This document shows, piece after piece, positions 58,579 to 64,000 of a stretch of DNA of 64,000 nt (positions are counted from its first letter, which is position 1; each line of letters begins with the position of its first letter). A program made the position numbers and the translations under genes. Below the pieces are notes generated by a model. That model did not search any database, was not told where the DNA came from, and worked only from the letters and a program-made list of their open reading frames with translations. Source of the stretch: Cyanophora paradoxa (Eukaryota; Glaucocystophyceae; Cyanophorales; Cyanophoraceae); contig QPMI01000408.1 of the NCBI GenBank assembly GCA_004431415.1, positions 1,116,001-1,180,000 on the forward strand, written 5' to 3'.

Positions 58579-59825
58579 CTAGCCGTCCTCCAGCGTATCG
58601 GACTCCACGGGCGCCCATGAGAGCCTATCCTCGAAGTCCTCAATCTGAAGCCAAGCAAAGCAGCGGGACTCGAGCTCAGCGATCGAAATGCAACATTTGA
58701 TCCGAGGTAGGAAAGGAAAGCGGACCTGGAGGCGCGAGGCGCGGACCTTGCGGGCCGTGAAGAGGCGCCGGGCGGGGCGGGCCTCCCCCTCCGCCCACCG
58801 CCCGAACCCCGTCTCCTCCTCCCCGTACGGGAACGACCCTGCAATCCAGCCTGCGACGCGGGCGGATCAAATCCCCGCCCTAGGCCTCCTGCCGCCCCGC
58901 GCGCCCCGCACCGAGCTTGGCGAACGAAGACTCGACGTCGGACATCGAGAAGCGCCCAGCGGCGGCGCCCTCGCCCTCGCCCTCGCCCTCCGTGGCGACG
59001 TCCCCGAAGAGCCAGCTCTCCTCGCACGAGAGGTCCGAGATCGCCTCGAGGAGGGCGTCTCCCTCGTCCTGCGCGAGCCGGTCCAGGGCGCCGTCGATGA
59101 CCCAGACAGTCGCGACGTTCACGTCGTGGCCCCGCATCTTCAGCACGTCCATCCAGAGCTGCGTGTCCCGCAGCGGCGCGACCACGCTGAAGAGCTTGCA
59201 GCCCGCCGGGACGGCCTGCAGCCCTGCGGCGGGCGCGGCGCGGTCGACGGAACGGAGAGGAGCGGAGCGGAAGGAAGAGGAAGCGCTTCGGCCGCGCACG
59301 GTCCAGGGTCTCCCGCTTGGCGTCAGCCACGTCCTTCTCCTCGACCTGGTACACGAACTGGTTCGTGCCCCACGGGAGCCGGTACGGACGCGCATCGAAG
59401 CCTGCAGGTGCGTGAGGCCGCGCGCGCGGGGCGGGCGGCGCGGGCGGCGTGCCGGTGCCGAGCAGGACGGCCTGCGGGAGGAGGCGGACGAGCACGGCGC
59501 GCTCGAGGAGGAACTCGTCTCCGAGCCGCGTGCGCACGGCCTCAAGCCTCTGCAGCTCGGCATCCGGCTCCCCGCCGTCTTCCAGCAGCGCCGCGAAGCG
59601 TGCCGCGAGCGAGTCGTCGATCAGCCGCTCGCCCTCGGGCCTCGCGGTCTCCGCGGAGCGCGCCGCCGCCAGCTGCACGCACAGCTTGAATGCGTCGCTC
59701 GTCTGTGCCGCCGAGGACGGCCCTGCGCGTGCGAGGGGATCGGACAGAGAAGCTGGACCGGAACCGGCGGCGGATTCTCGAACCAGGCGTGGAGGCGGAG
59801 GCGACCGGCGCGGCTTCGAAGGCAC
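58579..59825 (-). CDS. SAM-dependent methyltransferase of the PF04072 (LCMT/TIGR00027-like) family
   Basis: Methyltransferase fold related to leucine carboxyl methyltransferases and the bacterial and fungal TIGR00027 group; substrate unknown. Motifs: LCVQLAAARSAETARPEGER (substrate-side helix) with LIDDSLAARFAALL; AVLLGTG joined to FDARPYRLPW (SAM motif I, usually L-G-x-G-x-D-T-R-x-Y-R-L); FVYQVEEKDVADAKRETLDR (acidic residues as in motif II); GCKLFSVVAPLRDTQLWMDV; VATVWVIDGALDRLAQDEGD (the V-W-V-x-E/D-G motif); SCEESWLFGD. The last exons give SFPYGEEETGFGRWAEGE and IEDFEDRLSWAPVE; stop at 58579-58581. The joint G-T-G/F-D-A-R requires a GC donor at 59451-59452. An acceptor near 59715 suggests the true first exon is upstream; a frame starting MSLAFALPVAPLPSS at 60012 is a candidate with a plastid-like leader, but its phase did not fit. 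Confidence 0.8.
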
Positions 59826-60319
59826 ACGGCCTCCTTTGCCGACGCTCGGCGCGCACGCGCGTCGCTTTGTCTGCGCCCAGCTCAGCCGAGCGCGAAGCGG
59901 CCGGTGTGCAAAGCGGCGGACCGTGCGGGCAGCGCTGTCCGAGCCAGCCTGATGCCGGCCTAGAGACGGACGACGGCAGGGGGGCCACAGGAAGGGCGAA
60001 GGCGAGGCTCATCGGAATTTGCTGTACGCGGGGCCCGGAGGGGGGAAGAAGTCGAACGGGGGGAAGAAGTCGAACGGCCACAAAATTCGAGCGGCTTTCA
60101 CAGCGAAGGTGCGGTCGTCCGGGGCGAGCAGACGTGAGTACCATCCTATAGACGCCATAGCTATTGTCACCTAGCGACTCCTGCGTCCGGGCTTCGCTGA
60201 AGTCGCGCACCGACCGGCCCGCCAACTCCGGCTTCGGAATGGGTCGTAAACCTCAGCTATGGGCTCACAATGCTCGCAGATAACATCTTGAAGACCCGGA
60301 GAGGCGAGCGATCGATACG
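59826..60319. promoter_or_regulatory. Divergent upstream region (methyltransferase / Pro-Ala-Gln-rich gene)
   Basis: It may contain the true first exon of the methyltransferase and the promoter of the 60320 gene. A short direct repeat, GGGGGAAGAAGTCGAACGG, occurs twice in tandem at about 60041-60077. No core motif is seen. Confidence 0.45.
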
Positions 60320-63300
60320 ATGAGCGCGGCGGCTGCTCCACCGCAGCCCACGCCGGCTCCGCCAGCTCCAGCACCGATCCAGCCCGCAGCTGACTCGGCC
60401 GCCCCACCTCAAATAGCACAGGCCACGGCAGCGGCAGCAGCACCGTCACAGCCGCCTGCCCAGCCAGGTCAACCTGCCACCGCCCAGCCCTCAGCAGCAC
60501 CGCCAGCTCAGCCCGCCGCCACTTCCCCCGCCCCCGGCGCCGCTCAGCCTGCGGGGCAGCCGCCAGCACAACCCGCCGCTGTGCCGCCTGCCCCGGCTGC
60601 CGCTCAGCCCGCGGGAGCGCCGCCAGCACAGCCTGCCGCGGCGCCGCCCGCCCCGGCCGGCGCTCAGCCCGCGGACCGCCGCCGGCACAGCCCGCTGTCG
60701 CGCCGCCTGCCCCGGCTGCCGCTCAGCCCGCGGGAGCGCCGCCGGCACAGCCCGCTGCCGCGCCGCCTGCCCCAGCCGCCGCTCAGCCTGCGGAGCAGCC
60801 GCCAGCGCAGCCCGCCGCCGCGGCCCCGCCCCGGCCGCCTCTCAGCCTGCAGGGCAGCCGCCAGTTCCGCCGGCTGTCGCGACCCCTGCCCCGCGTCTGG
60901 TCAGCCCGCGGGAACGCCGCCAGCACAACCCGCTGTCGCGCCGCCCGCCCCGGCCGGCGCTCAGCCCGCGGGAGCGCCGCCAGCACAGCCTGCCGCTGCG
61001 CCGCCCGCCCCGGTCGCCACTCAGCCCGCAGGACCGCCGCCGGCACAGCCCGCTGCCGCGCCGCCTGCCCCGGCCGCCGCTCAGCCCGCAGGACCGCCGC
61101 CAGCACAGCCCGCCGTCGCGCCGCCCGCTCCGGCCGCCGCTGCACCCGCCCCGGCCGCCGCTCAGCCCGCGGGAGCGCCGCCAGCACAGCCCGCCGCCGT
61201 GGCACCCTCCCGGCCGCCGCTGAGCCCGCAGGAGCGCCGCCAGCTCAGCCTGCCGCCGCGCCGCCTGCCCCGGCCGCCGCTCAGCCCGCGGGACCACCGT
61301 CGGCACAGCCCGCCGCCGCGCCGCCCGCCCCGGCCGCCGCTCAGCCCGCGGGAGCGCCGCCAGCACAGCCCGCCGCCGTGGCACCATCCCGGCCGCCGCT
61401 GAGCCCGCGGGAGCGCCGCCAGCACAGCCCGCCGCCGCGGCACCCGCCCCGGCCGCCGCTGAGCCCGCAGGAGCGCCGCCAGCTCAGCCTGCCGCCGCGC
61501 CGCCTGCCCCGGCCGGCGCTCAGCCCGCGGGACCGCCGCCGGCACAGCCCGCTGTCGCGCCGCCTGCCCCGGCTGCCGCTCAGCCCGCGGGACCGCCGCC
61601 GGCACAGCCCGCCGCGGCGCCGCCCGCCACGGCCGCCACTCAGCCTGCGGGACCGCCGCCAGCACAGCCTGCCGCTGCGCCGCCTGCCCCAGCCGCCGCT
61701 CAGCCTGCGGAGCAGCCGCCAGCGCAGCCCGCCGCTGCTGCCCCGCCCCGGCCGCCGCTCAGCCCGCAGGACCGCCGCCGGCACAGCCCGCTGCCGCGCC
61801 GCCTGCCCCGGTCGCCACTCAGCCTGCGGGCAGCCGCCAGTTCAGCCAGTCGCCGCCGTCCCCGCCCCGGCTGCACCTCAGCCCGCCGCCGCGGCCCCCG
61901 CCCCGCCGCCGCCCAGCCCGCCGCTCAGCCCGCCGCCGCAGCCCCCGCTCCGGCCGCCGCTCAGGCTGCGGGGCAGCCGCCAGTTCAGCCCGCGGCGCCG
62001 GCGGCCGCCCAGCCGACCGTCCCGGCCGCTGCGCAGCCGCAAGCCCAGGCGGCGGCGCAGGCGCCAGCTCAGCCCGCCGCCGCTGCCGCCGCCTCGGCGC
62101 TGGCGCAGCTCCCGCAGAGCATCACGCGCGACCTCCAGAACTTCCTCCTGCAGTGCGCCGCCCTCGCGGACGCCAACCTCGCCGCCGCCGGCCCGCCCGC
62201 CGCCGGCCTCCTGCCCTTCGCGGCCGCCGCCCCCGCCCCGCGAGGCCGGCCCGGCAGCCGCCCCGGCGCCCGCCCCGGCCCCGGCGCAACCCGCGGAGGC
62301 CCCGGCGCCCGTGACGTCTACACGCACGCCCGCGAGCCCGCCGCCGCGGCCGACCAGTGGACGGTACGCGTACCCCTCCCCGTCCTCGTCGTACCCCTGA
62401 CGGCTCCGCAGGCTGCGGTCACGGGCTTCGCGGTCGAGCAGGCGCCCGCCGAGCCGCCGGTCCGGTCGGCGCCGGCCCCGCCGCAGGCCGCCCCGCCCCC
62501 GGCGCAGGTCCGACCGCCCTCCCGCCCGCCCGCCGCCTATCCCCTCCTCCTGACGCCTCTGGCGGCAGGTCTTCCACGTCCAGACCCCCGTCCAGGTCGT
62601 CGTGGCGACGCCGGCCCAGACCGGCGCGGCGGCACCCGCGGCCCCGCCCCAGCAGGGCGCCCCGCCGCCGCAGCACGGCGCCGCCCCGCCGCCGCAGCAG
62701 CAGGGCGCACCGCCGCCGCAGCAGGCGGGGGCGGCGCTGCAGGGGGCGGGCTACGCGGAGCGCCTGGGCCTGCAGCTCGGCATCCTCGGCACCAAGTCCA
62801 ACTACCAGCTCCCTTACAAAGCCCGCGCCCCCTTCTCCGCTCCCCCTCCTTGCCTCCTCTTTCTTCTCCACTGAGTTCGAGTCCACCCCTCAGGTCCGGG
62901 AGATCATGGACGCGCGCGAGGCGGACCGCCTCTACTCCCAGGTCCGCCCCCCGCCCTCGCCCCGGCCCCCGCCCTTGGATTCGGATGGGAGATAGGTGGA
63001 CGATAGCGGGGGATATGATATGCTCGTGGAGCCGGGTGGGGGACAGAGAGAGTGGAAGGGAGTAGCAGCGAGAGAGCGCGCCGGGTGGAGAGAGGCCCGA
63101 CGCGGGGCCGGGGCGCGCAGTTCCTGCGGGAGCGCGCGGCGGAGCGGCAGGAGGCCGACGGCGGGCGCCCGGGCTTCGGCGGGCCCCTCGGGCCCTACGG
63201 CTTCGACGAGCGCCCCGGCACCTCCCTCCCGGTGCCGCCTAACTGTTTTAATGTTTCTAACTCTGCTTTCTAACTGTTTTAACGTTTAAATCAGATCCGC

Positions 63301-64000
63301 GACGTGATCGCCCCCGTCTCGCGGCCCGCCACCGGCTCGGCCGGGAGTCCCTCCCGCGGCCGGCCCTACACGGGCGCCTCGGCGGGGGGGTACGGCCCCG
63401 GCTACGACCGCTACGCGCCCCCGCCCGGGGAGTGGCAGCCTGAGCCCGACCCCGGCATCACCTACTCCGACCTCTACAACCCGCGCTCGCCGGTGGGTTT
63501 CCTTGAACCCTTGGCTAGACTTTAAACTGTTCCGCCCGGATTCGAACCCGCGCCCGCAGTACTTCAACGGGCGCGGCGTGGACGAGTACGACGAGTACGG
63601 CCGCCCGTACGCGGCGGGGCCCGCGCCCCCGCCGCAGGGGTACAGCAGCCACGGCCCGCCCCCGCCTGGCTCTGCCTACGGCTCGCGCGGCCGCGCGGGC
63701 TCACCCACGCGGCGCCCGCCCCCGGGCTCCGCCCCGCCGCCGGGTCGGCGCCGCCCACCAAAGCCTCGCCTTTTCGCCGGCTGACGTGCGCCATGTGCAT
63801 GCGCAGAGCCCGGCGCGTACGCCCGCAGCCCGAGCCCTACGCGCTCGCGGCCGCCCTACTCTTCCGGGGGCTACTCGAATTCCGGGTCCGCCCCTCTCGA
63901 ACCCGCTCGCGCGCTTCCGCCCCTTACGGCGTACCCCCTGCAGCTACGCGCCCCAGGCCCGCCGCGCGCCCCCGCCGCAGCAGCGCTCCCGGCCCCCGAC
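60320..64000 (+). CDS. Pro/Ala/Gln-rich, mostly disordered protein (3' partial)
   Basis: Starts MSAAAAPPQPTPAPPAP at 60320 and runs off the window. The first about 590 codons are a P-A-Q-P-A type repeat whose frame is interrupted by several one-base losses. The only ordered-looking part follows: LPQSITRDLQNFLLQCAALA near 62100-62170. Then come, across introns, VFHVQTPVQVVVATPAQTGA, a run of P-P-Q-Q-G/A, YAERLGLQLGILGTKSNYQL, VREIMDAREADRLYSQ, QFLRERAAERQEADGGRPGF, PGYDRYAPPPGEWQPEPDPG, GITYSDLYNPRSP and YFNGRGVDEYDEYGRPYAAG. The composition (Gly, Tyr, Pro, Gln) resembles prion-like, condensate-forming or vesicle-coat scaffolds, but I recognise no family. One intron begins GTACGCGTACCCC. Plausible as a real gene because conserved-looking segments alternate with sensible GT-AG introns. 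Confidence 0.6.
60530..62090 (+). repeat. GC-rich coding minisatellite (Pro/Ala/Gln repeat)
   Basis: Tandem variants of a unit of about 60 bp encode AQPAGPPPAQPAAAPPAPA. The coding frame for this sequence is frame 2 from 60320 and is lost near 60670, where GGG becomes GG. It returns by about 60905, moves on near 61205 and near 61385 (CCCTCCCGG instead of CCCGCCCCGG), and again near 61745 and 61825. Other frames read R-R-R-H-S-P or P-P-L-S-P-R-E-R repeats, which are by-products of the same bases. Confidence 0.85.

Noticed and set aside
61378-62400. Arg/Pro/Ser-rich reading (S-P-R-E-R-R-Q-H-S type) of the 3' minisatellite
   Set aside because: It is the out-of-frame reading of the Pro/Ala/Gln repeat after a one-base loss. 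The in-frame reading leads into the ordered segment near 62100.
63534-63552. A second GGTTCGAATCC word (minus strand)
   Set aside because: There is no tRNA cloverleaf. It is the 3' end of an intron in the Pro/Ala/Gln-rich gene.

Overview
The window is nuclear DNA from a GC-rich, intron-dense photosynthetic eukaryote, most probably a glaucophyte alga of the Cyanophora type. The key clue is a nucleus-encoded allophycocyanin core linker (ApcC, 40863-41607, minus) whose mature part is the cyanobacterial length. It is preceded by a transit peptide with the early phenylalanine typical of glaucophyte and red algal plastid import. Phycobilisomes outside cyanobacteria occur in red algae and glaucophytes, and the dense introns fit the known red algal genomes poorly. 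The species assignment is an inference.

Layout. 1-28097 (+): the 3' part of a giant cell-surface gene. One exon of about 20.8 kb carries 16 tandem copies of a 1.2-kb, four-domain unit, followed by an REJ-like region, one membrane span and a short cytoplasmic tail. 28656-32187 (-): an unidentified multi-pass membrane protein. 32610-35171 (-): gamma-glutamyl phosphate reductase (proline synthesis). 35348-40071 (+): a KEA/KefB-type K+/H+ antiporter with an RCK domain, divergent from the reductase across 176 bp. 40863-41607 (-): ApcC. 42947-43483 (+): a small protein with a KOW/SH3-like segment. 43795-about 49907 (-): a kinesin-like protein with degenerate nucleotide switches and a tail of Trp-centred, Sfi1-like helical repeats. 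50267-50914 (-): a Yippee-like zinc protein, divergent from 50994-51761 (+), a membrane-anchored DnaJ-type zinc-finger protein (LQY1/BSD2-like). 52456-53496 (-): nicotinamidase. 53826-55361 (-): SLC25A39/40-type mitochondrial carrier. 55616-58322 (+): an unknown secreted or GPI-anchored protein. 58579-59825 (-): a PF04072-type SAM-dependent methyltransferase. 60320 to the window end (+): a Pro/Ala/Gln-rich disordered protein.

Gene models here are my own joins, made by following conserved protein sequence across splice sites. The genes do not form one pathway. Two divergent pairs may be co-regulated: proline synthesis with K+ antiport, and Yippee with the zinc-finger protein. Two genome-level features stand out: many introns in the central genes begin with GTACCCC, and several introns require GC-AG splicing. 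Single-base losses in G or C runs break the reading frame inside repeats in at least two genes and look like sequence errors.
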